From Streptomyces sp. NBC_00236 (GTDB taxonomy: Bacteria; Actinomycetota; Actinomycetes; Streptomycetales; Streptomycetaceae): a stretch of DNA of 64,000 bases. Positions within the stretch are counted from its first letter, which is position 1, and each line of letters begins with the position of its first letter. The stretch spans positions 7,440,001 through 7,504,000 of the forward strand of contig NZ_CP108100.1 of the NCBI RefSeq assembly GCF_036195045.1. The letters run 5' to 3'. Positions 8,117 to 17,832 of the stretch are shown here, one piece after another. Below the pieces are notes generated by a model. It saw only the letters and a list, made by a program, of their open reading frames with translations, had not been told where the DNA came from and searched no databases. The translations under genes and the position numbers were made by a program.

Positions 8117-9373
8117 ATGACATCTGCCCCACAAGAGTCACTCGCCTCGCAAGCACCGCCCGTGCCGGACATTCTCTCGCCTTCCTTCGCCGCCGATCCC
8201 TACGGGGCCTACCGGATCATGCGCGAGAGCCACCCGCTGATCAGGCACGAGGCCACCAACAGCTACATCGTCTCCCGGTACGAGGACGTCGAGCGCGTCT
8301 TCAGGGACAAGGCGGGGGAGTTCACCACCGACAACTACGACTGGCAGATCGAGCCCGTCCACGGCAAGACCATCCTTCAGCTCAGCGGCCGTGAGCACTC
8401 CGTACGCAGGGCCCTGGTGGCCCCGGCCTTCCGGGGCACCGACCTCCAGGAGAAGTTCCTCCCCGTCATCGAGCGCAACGCACGTGAGCTGATCGACACC
8501 TTCCGGCACACCGGAGAGGCCGATCTCGTCGACGCGTTCGCGACCCGCTTCCCCGTCCTCGTCATCGCCGACATGCTCGGCCTCGACAAGGCCGACCACG
8601 ACCGCTTCCACGGCTGGTACACCACCGTCATCGCCTTCCTCGGCAACCTCGCGGGCGACCCGGAGGTGGCGGCGGCCGGTGACCGGACCCGGCAGGAATT
8701 CGCCGAGTACATGATTCCGGTCGTCCAGGAGCGGCGGAAGGCACCCGGCGACGACCTGCTCTCCGCGCTCTGCGCCGCCGAGGTCGACGGTGTCCGGATG
8801 AGCGACGAGGACATCAAGGCGTTCTGCAGCCTGCTGCTCGCCGCCGGTGGCGAGACCACCGACAAGGCCATCGCCTCGATCTTCGCCAACCTGCTGACCC
8901 ACCCCGAGCAGCTGGCCGCCGTACGGGAGGACCGCACTCTCATCGACCGGGCCTTCGCCGAGACGCTGCGGCTCAACCCGCCGGTGCACATGATCATGCG
9001 GCAGACGGCCGTCGATGTGGAGCTCGGCGGCGGCCGGGTGCCGGCCGGGTCGACCGTCACCTGTCTGATCGGCTCGGCCAACCGGGACGCGTCCCGGTAC
9101 CGCGACCCCGATCGTTTCGACCTCTTCCGGACCGACCTGACCAGCACCACGGCGTTCTCCGCAGCGGCCGACCATCTGGCGTTCGCCCTCGGCCGGCATT
9201 TCTGCGTCGGCGCGCTGCTGGCCAGGGCCGAGGTGCGGACCGGGGTGAACATGCTGCTCGACGCGATGCCCGACGTACGGCTCGCGGACGGGTTCACCCC
9301 GTCCGAGCAGGGTGTCTTCACCCGGGGCCCGGCGTCGCTGCCGGTGCGGTTCACCCCGGTCGCCGGGCCCTGA
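8117..9373 (+). CDS. Cytochrome P450
   Basis: A 418-residue soluble bacterial P450. The I-helix oxygen-activation motif A-G-G-E-T-T is at 243-248, the E-x-x-R pair at Glu282/Arg285, and the heme-binding loop F-A-L-G-R-H-F-C-V-G has Cys363 as thiolate ligand. Electrons would come from ferredoxin partners not encoded here. The ATG at 8117 is preferred because the protein then starts at the usual N-terminal length for the class. The divergent ATP-grasp gene and convergent acyl-CoA dehydrogenase do not define a substrate. Confidence 0.93.
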   Translation: MTSAPQESLASQAPPVPDILSPSFAADPYGAYRIMRESHPLIRHEATNSYIVSRYEDVERVFRDKAGEFTTDNYDWQIEPVHGKTILQLSGREHSVRRALVAPAFRGTDLQEKFLPVIERNARELIDTFRHTGEADLVDAFATRFPVLVIADMLGLDKADHDRFHGWYTTVIAFLGNLAGDPEVAAAGDRTRQEFAEYMIPVVQERRKAPGDDLLSALCAAEVDGVRMSDEDIKAFCSLLLAAGGETTDKAIASIFANLLTHPEQLAAVREDRTLIDRAFAETLRLNPPVHMIMRQTAVDVELGGGRVPAGSTVTCLIGSANRDASRYRDPDRFDLFRTDLTSTTAFSAAADHLAFALGRHFCVGALLARAEVRTGVNMLLDAMPDVRLADGFTPSEQGVFTRGPASLPVRFTPVAGP

Positions 9374-9412
9374 CCGTGTGTCAGTGTCCGGTCCTCGGCC
9401 CACGATCCCGCG

Positions 9413-10627
<1,215 letters not shown>

Positions 10628-10632
10628 CGGCC

Positions 10633-11106
10633 TCAGGCCTTCGGGATGTCGAAGTAGCGGGTGAGGCCCGAGGCGAGGCCGACATCGCCGGCCACCTTCA
10701 GCTTGCGCATCATGAACATCGTCACGGGGTTGCCGTTACCGGAGACCAGCTTGAGGAACTCGGCGTCGGCCATCACCAGCGTCGTGCGCGGCTCGGCGTC
10801 GGAGCGGCCCTCGCTGATGGTGCAGGCGCCGTCGGCGATCGCGGTCTCGTAGACCGTGTCCGTGTCACCGGTGATCTTCCAGCGGATCAGCGCCTTGAGC
10901 TGTCCCGCCGCCTCCGGGCGGAACTGCTGCTTCATCCGGCCGAAGACCTCGCCTAGCACCCGGGTGCGCAGTTCGCCGTGCATGACCTCGCCGAGCTGCT
11001 TGGCGGACAGGCCCTTCACGATCCGTGCGAACTCCTGCGGGGACACGGCCGCGAAGTCGAGGGCGGTCAGTTCGTCGGTGAGGTTGCCGCTGCTGTTGTC
11101 GGCCAC
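10633..11106 (-). CDS. SCP2 sterol-binding domain protein
   Basis: A 157-residue protein made of one SCP2 domain: a helical start (L-T-A-L-D-F-A-A-V-S-P-Q-E-F-A-R-I-V), the beta-sheet containing I-R-W-K-I-T-G and D-A-E-P-R-T-T-L-V-M-A-D-A-E-F-L-K-L-V-S-G, and a final helix. SCP2 domains bind lipids or acyl-CoA in a hydrophobic tunnel. It is first in an operon with the acyl-CoA dehydrogenase at 9413-10627, which suggests presentation of a lipid or acyl-CoA substrate. Confidence 0.88.
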   Translation of the reverse strand: MADNSSGNLTDELTALDFAAVSPQEFARIVKGLSAKQLGEVMHGELRTRVLGEVFGRMKQQFRPEAAGQLKALIRWKITGDTDTVYETAIADGACTISEGRSDAEPRTTLVMADAEFLKLVSGNGNPVTMFMMRKLKVAGDVGLASGLTRYFDIPKA

Positions 11107-11114
11107 GCCAGTTC

Positions 11115-11146
11115 CTTACTCTGGAGTAAACTTACTTCCGAGTAAG
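11115..11146. promoter_or_regulatory. Two adjacent operator-like palindromes upstream of the SCP2/acyl-CoA dehydrogenase operon
   Basis: TTACTC-tg-GAGTAA lies at 11116-11129 and CTTACT-tccg-AGTAAG at 11131-11146. Both share the TTACT...AGTAA core and sit 10-40 bp before the start codon at 11106, the usual place for a TetR-type lipid-responsive repressor. The repressor is not identifiable in the window. Confidence 0.6.
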
Positions 11147-11193
11147 GTAAGCGCAGTGCGGCGCCTTCGCAAGATGGAGTCAAGGCGGGGGAG

Positions 11194-11457
11194 TCACCAG
11201 GAGCTGCCGGGGCGCACCGCCAGCCGGGGATGGTGGGCGGAGAGCACCTTGTTGGCGCGGGCCAGTTGGGAGAGGGCCTGCTCACGGTCGGCCTGGTCCT
11301 CGATGTCGAGCCGCGGGCCGCGGAAGCTGCGGACCTCGCGCGCGGCGCACTCCGCGTCGAACTCCGCCTCCAGGATGTGCGCCGGGATGCAGGAGCCGAT
11401 CAGTGCCGCGATGCGGTCCGGGATCGGTACGGGGACGAGCAGGTGCGAGGCGGTCAT
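11194..11457 (-). CDS. Small hypothetical protein
   Basis: A predicted 87-residue soluble protein starting M-T-A-S-H-L-L-V-P-V-P-I-P-D-R-I. It has an acidic central part (H-I-L-E-A-E-F-D-A-E-C) and a helix ending in A-N-K-V-L-S-A-H-H-P-R-L. I do not recognise the family. The start at 11457 has GAGAGGGAACCCC upstream on the coding strand. It lies between the SCP2 operon and the PucR-type regulator, all on the same strand. G/C bias fits a real gene but evidence beyond that is thin. Confidence 0.5.
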   Translation of the reverse strand: MTASHLLVPVPIPDRIAALIGSCIPAHILEAEFDAECAAREVRSFRGPRLDIEDQADREQALSQLARANKVLSAHHPRLAVRPGSSW

Positions 11458-11679
11458 GGGGTTCCCTCTCGAATGGTGGCCAGGAGGTCGGGCGTCGCGG
11501 CCGCCGGGTGGGCGGCCGACTCCTCCATATGTACGGGACGCAGTTCCGGGTTTCTCGTTGAGAACGTCTCCGTGTGGCAACCGTTCGGGACTGACCGGCT
11601 ATTTCCGCTTACCCATAGGTAAGTTGACCTGTCGTGACGTACCCGCCCCGGCCCGCGCCTCGCGCGGCCGGAGCTCTGC

Positions 11680-12894
11680 TCAGAGGGGGAGGTTCTCACC
11701 GCGTGACCGCAGCTGGAGCGCGCGCAGTACCGCCTCCGTCGAGAACCGGCTTTCCGGATCGATGAGTTGCTCGCCGAATATCGTCTCCAGGTTGCGCATG
11801 CGGTAACGGACGGTCTGCGGGTGCACATCGAGCAGGGCGCCCATGTGCGCGGCTGTGCCACGGGTGTCGAGCCAGATGCGCAAGGTCTCGATCAACCGGT
11901 CCCGCCGGGTGGCGGTGATACCCGCGATCGGGGCGAGCTCCCGCTGTGCCAGCTGGTCGAGCAGTGCGGGATCGGACAGCAGCCAGAGTGTCACCAGGTG
12001 GTTCTCGCACAGCACGAGTGGCGCGTCGTCGATGGCCCCGCTGTCGATGAGTTCCAGTACCCGGCGGGCCCAGCGGATGGAGTCGGACGCCTGTGCCGTG
12101 GGAACGGTGGGGCCGATCGCGACCCGGGTGCCGATCAGTGCCCGCTCGAGCATCTGTCTGCGTGCCTCGTTCAGCGGTCCCGGTATCAGCAGGTGAGGCT
12201 GCGGGCTGCTGAGGTCGACCAGCATGTCGCGGTCCGCGTCGACCCGGTCGAGTCCGGCGGGGGCCCGCGCGGCGACCAGGGTGACCTGGTCGGGTAAGGG
12301 CCAGCCGGTCTGTTCGCAGAGCTCGGCGATGGCGGTGCGCGGTACCGGCCGTCCGGCGAGGATGAGATGGAGCAGGCGCCGGCGCGTGGCCTCGCTCTGC
12401 TCGCCCGACTGGGACTGGACCTCGAGGAAGCCCTCCCGCGACAGCGACTCCAGTTCGTCGACATAGGCGAAGAGCGCGTCGGCGAAGCTGAGCATGAGCG
12501 CGGGCGAGAAGCTGTAGCTCCGGCCGACCTTCTTCGCCCGGCGCAGCGCCACCCGGGCGCCGAGGCGGTAGGCCCCCTGCAGCGCCTCCATGCTCCGGCC
12601 CTCGTAGGCCTCGAACCGGCCGAAGCGCCGGCACATGTCGTCGCGCAGGCTGGTGGACGTGGAGGGTTCCGCGACCAGGTCGACGAAGGAGGCGAGGCTC
12701 TGCTCCACACCGACCCGCAACGCCTGCCCGTTGGGGCCGTCGAGCAGACGCGCGTACTCCGGATATGCCCGGGTCACCTCGACGCCTATTTCCTTGATGA
12801 GGCTGGGAAGTTCGGGTCGCATGATTGCGGCGAACTCCTGCGGGAGCGGCCCCAGCGGATCGTCGGCGTCGGACGGATGAATGCGGTGCGGCAT
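11680..12894 (-). CDS. PucR-family transcriptional regulator
   Basis: A 404-residue regulator. The N-terminal two thirds form the sensing domain (F-V-D-L-V-A-E-P, E-A-L-Q-G-A-Y-R-L-G-A-R, S-F-A-D-A-L-F-A-Y-V-D-E-L) followed by a GGDEF-like central part. The C-terminus has the PucR helix-turn-helix: L-x-I-W-L-D-T-R-G-T, A-A-H-M-G-A-L-L-D-V-H-P-Q-T-V-R-Y-R-M-R-N-L-E. Such proteins answer to small metabolites. It is divergent from the secreted-protein/mce block across 1 kb of non-coding DNA, so a role in controlling that block is possible but not shown. Confidence 0.88.
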   Translation of the reverse strand: MPHRIHPSDADDPLGPLPQEFAAIMRPELPSLIKEIGVEVTRAYPEYARLLDGPNGQALRVGVEQSLASFVDLVAEPSTSTSLRDDMCRRFGRFEAYEGRSMEALQGAYRLGARVALRRAKKVGRSYSFSPALMLSFADALFAYVDELESLSREGFLEVQSQSGEQSEATRRRLLHLILAGRPVPRTAIAELCEQTGWPLPDQVTLVAARAPAGLDRVDADRDMLVDLSSPQPHLLIPGPLNEARRQMLERALIGTRVAIGPTVPTAQASDSIRWARRVLELIDSGAIDDAPLVLCENHLVTLWLLSDPALLDQLAQRELAPIAGITATRRDRLIETLRIWLDTRGTAAHMGALLDVHPQTVRYRMRNLETIFGEQLIDPESRFSTEAVLRALQLRSRGENLPL

Positions 12895-13913
12895 GACGTT
12901 CCCCTTGCTCTCCGGCGCCCGGTGGGGGTGAGGCAGTGGGGGAAAGCGCTCCCACGAACCGACAGGTGCGTACCAAGTCCGCGATGAAGATAGACCAAGT
13001 CAGGCATTGTGCACACCACTTGAACAAGATCGAAGTGCAGGGGCCACACATCTCGGCCGCGTTGTGGGCCTTCCGTGCAGGTCGGGCGCCAATGCTCACT
13101 TCAAGACAATGTTTTCCGGCCGTTTACTCTTCTCGCGACAATGAAGTAACCCTGGGTAACGGGAAAATTGGGAGGGCTCGGCCCGATTCGTCGTCGACTG
13201 CTCCGGGAGCCGGGAAACCGCGTGCTTCCGGAGCGTCTCCATGGAGAGGCCGAGGCCGTTGTCCTGTTCGGTTCGCAACCGCCGTGCGCTCGGGGCTTTC
13301 CGATGTCTTGGCAGGGAGTGCCGTGCGCCGGGAGAGCTATCGGAGGCGCACATTCCGATATCCGCACCGAACCGGCCCCCGGCGCACCGACCTCACTGTC
13401 CGTCACCGGCCTGGGCCCGGCGGCCGGAAGAGGAGCAGCCTGATCGGCGGTCCGCCGCGGGCGGTCGGTCCCCGGCGGATCCCGCAATACCGGGCGGGCG
13501 GCTCCCGGGTGCGGGCCTGCGCGCATTCGGCAGGGGGTGAGTTCGGCCTCGACCGTCCAATGGCCCGCGAGCCCCTGGCCGCGCGAAATGGCGAAGCGTA
13601 CGTGTATGCGTCGGCTCGGGTGGCCGGGTCCGGTCCTCGTCCGTGGCCGGGAAACTGCGCAGTAAATGCTAAGCCGTTGGCTCGAAATACTGACCTGCGG
13701 ACGAGGAAAAAATCTCTTACGGAGAATCTTGACCGGCAGGATTGTGCTCGAAGTTTCCCGCAAGTAACGTCACGGCCTGTCACAGAACGTGTGTGGCTGA
13801 ACAGGGCACGGCCCCCACGCAACACGGTTGATCCCGCACTTCCTGCCTCGGCGCAGGATTCCCGGTGCGTCCCCGCAACAGTGCATCCGCATTGTCGAAT
13901 CGGAGGAACTACT
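12895..13913. other. 1-kb intergenic region between the PucR regulator and the secreted-protein cluster
   Basis: I see no convincing gene here on either strand. The composition drops below the genome average in two patches (about 12985-13150 and 13660-13760), as expected for promoter DNA. It must contain the promoters for the leftward regulator and the rightward gene at 13914. An A-rich stretch (gaggaaaaaatctcttacgg) lies near 13700 and TTGACC near 13730, but no clear -10 box follows at 17 bp. Confidence 0.5.
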
Positions 13914-14546
13914 GTGCGCAACTCCCTCAGAAGGCTCGCGGTCGCGACAGGCGCCACCGTCGCTGCCGTCGTCCTCGCCGCCCCTGCCGCAACGGCTGGT
14001 GCGACGGCTGTCTGGACTGTCGGTCCCACCTCGCCCGAGACGTTCTCGGCCACCGCCACCAGTGCGGTGCTCACCCTCAACAGCATCCCGATGACCTGTA
14101 CGGGATCCGCTGCCGCCGGCACGTTGACCTCGGCCAGTGGCACCACGAACGTCCAGGTGGGCACGATCGCCCCGCTGACGTTCAGTGGCTGCACCAGCCC
14201 GTTCGGCACCGTGACGCCGACCACCAACACCTCGCCGGCGTGGCGCCTGGTGGCCAACACCTACAGCGCCGGCGTCACCAGCGGCTACATCGATGGTGTC
14301 CAGGCCACCATCAAGGTGCTCACCTGCACCTTCACGGTGACGGGCCGGGTCGCGGCGACGTACACCAACTCCACCGGCAAGCTGGCGGTCTCCAACAACG
14401 CCACCTACAAGCTGTCCGTCGCGTCGATCAGCGCCAGCGGCTGCACCGGCATCGCCAAGGTCGGTGACGTTCCGACGTTCACCTCCTCCTACTCCGCGGT
14501 GACCCCGGCCGGCGGCACGACCAAGCCGACCATCGTCTACAGCTGA
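13914..14546 (+). CDS. Secreted protein of unknown function
   Basis: A 210-residue exported protein. The GTG start has an excellent GGAGGAA site. A signal peptide follows (R-N-S-L-R-R-L then a hydrophobic A/V core, cleavage after A-T-A-G near residue 28). The mature part is rich in Thr, Ser and Ala, predicted beta, with Cys pairs (M-T-C-T-G, S-G-C-T-S, L-T-C-T-F, S-G-C-T-G) that could form two disulphides. It is the first of three exported proteins before the mce operon, ends at a strong terminator, and has its own upstream region. Function unknown; an outer-surface or lipid-handling accessory role is inference from position. Confidence 0.8.
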   Translation: MRNSLRRLAVATGATVAAVVLAAPAATAGATAVWTVGPTSPETFSATATSAVLTLNSIPMTCTGSAAAGTLTSASGTTNVQVGTIAPLTFSGCTSPFGTVTPTTNTSPAWRLVANTYSAGVTSGYIDGVQATIKVLTCTFTVTGRVAATYTNSTGKLAVSNNATYKLSVASISASGCTGIAKVGDVPTFTSSYSAVTPAGGTTKPTIVYS

Positions 14547-14575
14547 TCCGGCCACCGCACGATCCGGCCGGAACG

Positions 14576-14610
14576 GGCTCGCGCGGCGGGGGTTCCCCGT
14601 CGTGCGAGCC
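14576..14610 (+). terminator. Strong hairpin terminator after the first secreted protein
   Basis: A 16-bp stem (GGCTCGCGCGGCGGGG with its partner, two G-U wobbles) with a three-base loop, 29 bp after the stop at 14546. It would separate this gene from the next, whose ribosome site begins 21 bp beyond. Confidence 0.7.
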
Positions 14611-14643
14611 GCCGTCCGGTCCGTCCGAAGGGAGACATCGTCA

Positions 14644-16161
14644 GTGATGCCCATCCTTGCGCCGGGGGTCCGGCGCCGAACCACGGCGCGCGGCGCGGTC
14701 GTGGCGACCGCGGTGCTTCTGGGCGGGATGCTGCCCGGAGCCCAGGCGACGGCCGGGGATCACAAGATCGATGCCCACCTCGTCTACACCTGCGACTTCG
14801 CCGCGAGCAAGCAGCAGGTCGAGGTGGGTGTCACCGCGACGGTCCCCGACTCCGCAAAGGCGGGTGAGCGGATCACTCCCGCCGACGTCGTGACGGAGGT
14901 GACCCTTCCGGACGCCTTGGTCAGGGAACTGGCCGGAGCGGGCGCGACGACGCTGAGCGCCGAGACCCGGCTCACCACCCGGGTCGGGCAGCAGGACCAC
15001 CGTACGGAGACCGAGTGGATCGGCACGACCGGCACCGCTGTGCCGGTTCCCGCCTCGGGGCCGCTGACCCTGACATCGGCCGGCGAAGTCCCCTTCGTCA
15101 GGCCCCTGGCGGTGGGCGACCTCACCTTCGATGCCGTCGGGCTCACGACTGTGCTCACGCCCAGAAAGGCCGACGGAACCGCGGTCGAACCGGCCGCCAC
15201 GGCACTCGCCTGCACCCCCGAAGCCGATCAGCCGACCGGCCTGGGAAAAGTGCGGATCACGGGTGAGGAAACCGAGACCGCCGCACCGGAGCCCACCTGG
15301 CCCGGCGACGCCGAGAGCAGTAGGGCGAAGGCGAAGCCGAAGGACTCTGCCGCGCCCGAGGTCGGCGCGCGCAAGGAACCGGCGGCCGCGGCCGCCGCGG
15401 CGCCTCCCTGTGTGGGTGACCCGAACGACGGGCTGAACATGGTCGCCTACGTGACCGGCTACGCCGACGTGACGAAACTCAGGAGCGCGACCAGGTTCCC
15501 GCTGGCCTGTGCGCAGATCACCCAGGGGGACACCCGTCCCGACTTCTCCGAGCCCGGCTTCCTCCACGTGTACCAGGATTCCGCCGTGGTGCTGGACTAC
15601 CACGGCAAACCGCAGCTCCCACCGGCCTCCGGGACGTTCCTGACCTTCGGCTTCATGCCGACCACGGCGGTCATGGAGATGACCCAGATACCGCCGAAGA
15701 TCGACGCCAACGGTATCCCCGTCCCCAACATCAAGTCCGACATCGCGATCAATCTCTCGGACAACTCCAGCAAGAACATCACGGTCATCACGATGGACTT
15801 CATGCTGCGGCTGCGTGACGTCGAGGTCAACGGCGTACCGATGGACGTCGGGGACTCCTGCCGCACGAGCAAGCCGTTCCGGCTCTCGCTCGAGGGGCGG
15901 ATGACCATGACGCCGGAAGGTGTCATCGACGGATACACCCTGGTCAGCGGTGGCGTGCTGACCGGTTCGGTCACCATCCCGCCGTTCAGCGGATGCGGCA
16001 CCGCCGGTGAGGACCTCGACAGCCTGTTCACGGCGTCCATCTCCGGGGAGTCCGGCTACGTCAAGCAGACCCAGGGAGCCCCGTGCGCGACCGTGAGCGC
16101 CGACCCCGCGTACTGCACACCTGACGGGCAGCCGGTCAACGTACCCGTCGCGGAGCGCTGA
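14644..16161 (+). CDS. Secreted DUF6801-like protein
   Basis: A 505-residue exported protein. The GTG at 14644 is preferred over the ATG at 14647 because GGAG is 9 bases upstream. The signal peptide runs to about residue 36 (A-Q-A-T-A-G). The first mature domain (Y-T-C-D-F then beta strands with T-P-A-D-V-V-T-E-V-T-L-P-D-A-L-V) matches the pattern of DUF6801 proteins. An Ala/Lys/Pro linker near residues 215-265 leads to a second Cys-containing beta domain. Function unknown. It is between two other secreted genes upstream of mce, all in the same direction. Confidence 0.78.
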   Translation: MMPILAPGVRRRTTARGAVVATAVLLGGMLPGAQATAGDHKIDAHLVYTCDFAASKQQVEVGVTATVPDSAKAGERITPADVVTEVTLPDALVRELAGAGATTLSAETRLTTRVGQQDHRTETEWIGTTGTAVPVPASGPLTLTSAGEVPFVRPLAVGDLTFDAVGLTTVLTPRKADGTAVEPAATALACTPEADQPTGLGKVRITGEETETAAPEPTWPGDAESSRAKAKPKDSAAPEVGARKEPAAAAAAAPPCVGDPNDGLNMVAYVTGYADVTKLRSATRFPLACAQITQGDTRPDFSEPGFLHVYQDSAVVLDYHGKPQLPPASGTFLTFGFMPTTAVMEMTQIPPKIDANGIPVPNIKSDIAINLSDNSSKNITVITMDFMLRLRDVEVNGVPMDVGDSCRTSKPFRLSLEGRMTMTPEGVIDGYTLVSGGVLTGSVTIPPFSGCGTAGEDLDSLFTASISGESGYVKQTQGAPCATVSADPAYCTPDGQPVNVPVAER

Positions 16162-16244
16162 ACCGGCTCGCACCGCGCCACGCAGGCCCCACTTCGCACC
16201 GAGCCCGGCATTCCTACTCATGCGCAAAACGAATCGAGGGAACA

Positions 16245-17195
16245 ATGAGACCTGTCCCGAAGAGCTGGCGCACCGGCCTTCTCGCAGCCGCGGCCACCGC
16301 AGCACTGGTCGTACCGGTGGTCGCCTCACCCGCCGGGGCGGCAGCGGCGGCCCCTCAGCTCAACGGCAACTGGGCGCCGTTCAACCGGTGTCCGGTGGAC
16401 GATCCCGCCATGCTGGCCACGGACGGCGAAACCGACATCGCGCTGTGCGTGACCTCGACGTCCCCCAACGGCACGATCAAGCTCGGCAACACCACCGCGA
16501 CGACCGGGGCGACCAATCTCCAGTTCGGGGTGATCCAGCACCCGGCCGAGGGCACCTACAGCGTCGTGCCGCCGGCCGCCGGGTCCATCATCAGTGACCG
16601 GACCACCATCCCCGGCGGTCTGCTCGGGCTGATGTGCCCGAGCGACATCCCGTTCGTGACGGGCATCTGCAACCAGATCACCAGCAACACGCTGAACAAG
16701 GTCACGGCCACGGTCGAGTCGGCGGGCGCGCCGAAGGACTTCGACCTGGTGGCGGGCCTCAGCTCCGGGCCGATCGTCTCCCTGCCGATCAGGATCCACC
16801 TGGAGAACCCGTTCCTCGGCTCGGGCTGCTACCTCGGCTCGTCCTCGAACCCGATCGTGCTGCACCCGGGCAACCTGAGCCAGCCGGAGCTCGGCGTGAC
16901 GCTGTTCGACCCCGACGGGACGACCAACCCGGAGGGTTCGCTGATCCAGTTCGCGCTGACCGGCGCCTCCCAGGGTGACAGCACCTTCTCCGTACCCAAG
17001 TCCAGCGGCTGTGGGCTGGGAGGCCTCCTCAACGGTGTGCTCGACCTCAAGACCGGGCTGCCCGCGGGATCCGGGAAGAACAACCTGGTGCTGAACAACG
17101 CCTCGACGTACACCGTCGGGCTGACCGCGCCCGGGGCCGTCGTACCCGACGCCGGCAAGGTTCTGTCCGACAACTGGCACTCTGCTGTGAAGTAG
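16245..17195 (+). CDS. Secreted protein of unknown function
   Basis: A 316-residue exported protein with a signal peptide cleaved near residue 33 (A-G-A-A-A-A-A-P). The mature protein starts with an N-G-N-W-A-P-F-N-R-C-P-V segment, is beta-rich and Gly/Ser/Thr-rich, and carries several Cys (P-V-D-D, L-C-V-T, M-C-P-S, I-C-N-Q, G-C-Y-L, G-C-G-L) likely in disulphides. I do not recognise the family. It directly precedes the mce promoter region and ends at a strong terminator, so it is probably a separate transcript. Confidence 0.78.
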   Translation: MRPVPKSWRTGLLAAAATAALVVPVVASPAGAAAAAPQLNGNWAPFNRCPVDDPAMLATDGETDIALCVTSTSPNGTIKLGNTTATTGATNLQFGVIQHPAEGTYSVVPPAAGSIISDRTTIPGGLLGLMCPSDIPFVTGICNQITSNTLNKVTATVESAGAPKDFDLVAGLSSGPIVSLPIRIHLENPFLGSGCYLGSSSNPIVLHPGNLSQPELGVTLFDPDGTTNPEGSLIQFALTGASQGDSTFSVPKSSGCGLGGLLNGVLDLKTGLPAGSGKNNLVLNNASTYTVGLTAPGAVVPDAGKVLSDNWHSAVK

Positions 17196-17291
17196 CCGGT
17201 TCCGGCGGCTCCCACCTCGGAACCGTCCCCTTCCGGGCAGGCCGAAGCGGATTTGTCACTTCGTGCGTGCTCCCTGCCGTCCCGCGTTCGC

Positions 17292-17328
17292 GCCCGCCCC
17301 GGTCAGGTCACTCCTGGCCGGGGCGGGC
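17292..17328 (+). terminator. Strong hairpin terminator between the secreted cluster and mce
   Basis: A 16-bp stem (GCCCGCCCCGGTCAGG and partner, one G-U pair) around a five-base TCACT loop. It insulates the mce operon from the secreted genes. Confidence 0.75.
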
Positions 17329-17832
17329 TGCGTCCTGTCCGGGGCTGATGAAATTGTTCCGATCCGAAGCCGCCGGCCCCTTCGGAGCAACTCACATCCG
17401 GATAGGTTTCAAAAGCGAGTTGCTCACTGCGGGACAAGGAATCGGCACCCGGAGATGCTGGTCAAGAAATTTCATGAACCAGTATTGCGAACTCAGGTTA
17501 CCGGGCCGTAGCGTCCGCACTGAGGGGGAGACGGCCGTCTTGCCCGAAAGGCGTGAGACCAGGGCTCCTGGCGGGCCCCGGGCCGCAGGCCCGTACGCCG
17601 GGGTCACTTGCGCAGATTCCGACAAGCCCACCGGGTGGGATTGTCAATCAGTGACAAGTGGTCCGACCCGAGTCATCGATCCGCTGATTTCCGCTGTTCA
17701 ACGGCTTGTCCTGGCGGTTTCGGCGGACATAACGTGCGCCTCCTGGTGCATGTGTGACGAGCCGCCATTGGATTTCTCAGAGCCGGAGTGCTGACTGATG
17801 ACTTCGTTCACCGACACGTCGAGGGAGGGCCG
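17329..17832 (+). promoter_or_regulatory. Presumed mce promoter region with a TTGTCA palindrome
   Basis: About 500 bp without a supportable gene separates the terminator from the mce ATPase. TTGTCA-atcag-TGACAA lies at 17641-17657, about 175 bp before the ATG, and is the only clear operator-like palindrome I find. The region must hold the mce promoter; no certain -35/-10 pair could be assigned. Confidence 0.45.

Noticed and set aside
12936..13913. Upstream extension of the first secreted protein by 326 codons
   Set aside because: The extension has no domain and would bury the signal peptide; the GTG at 13914 has GGAGGAA and opens a proper signal sequence.
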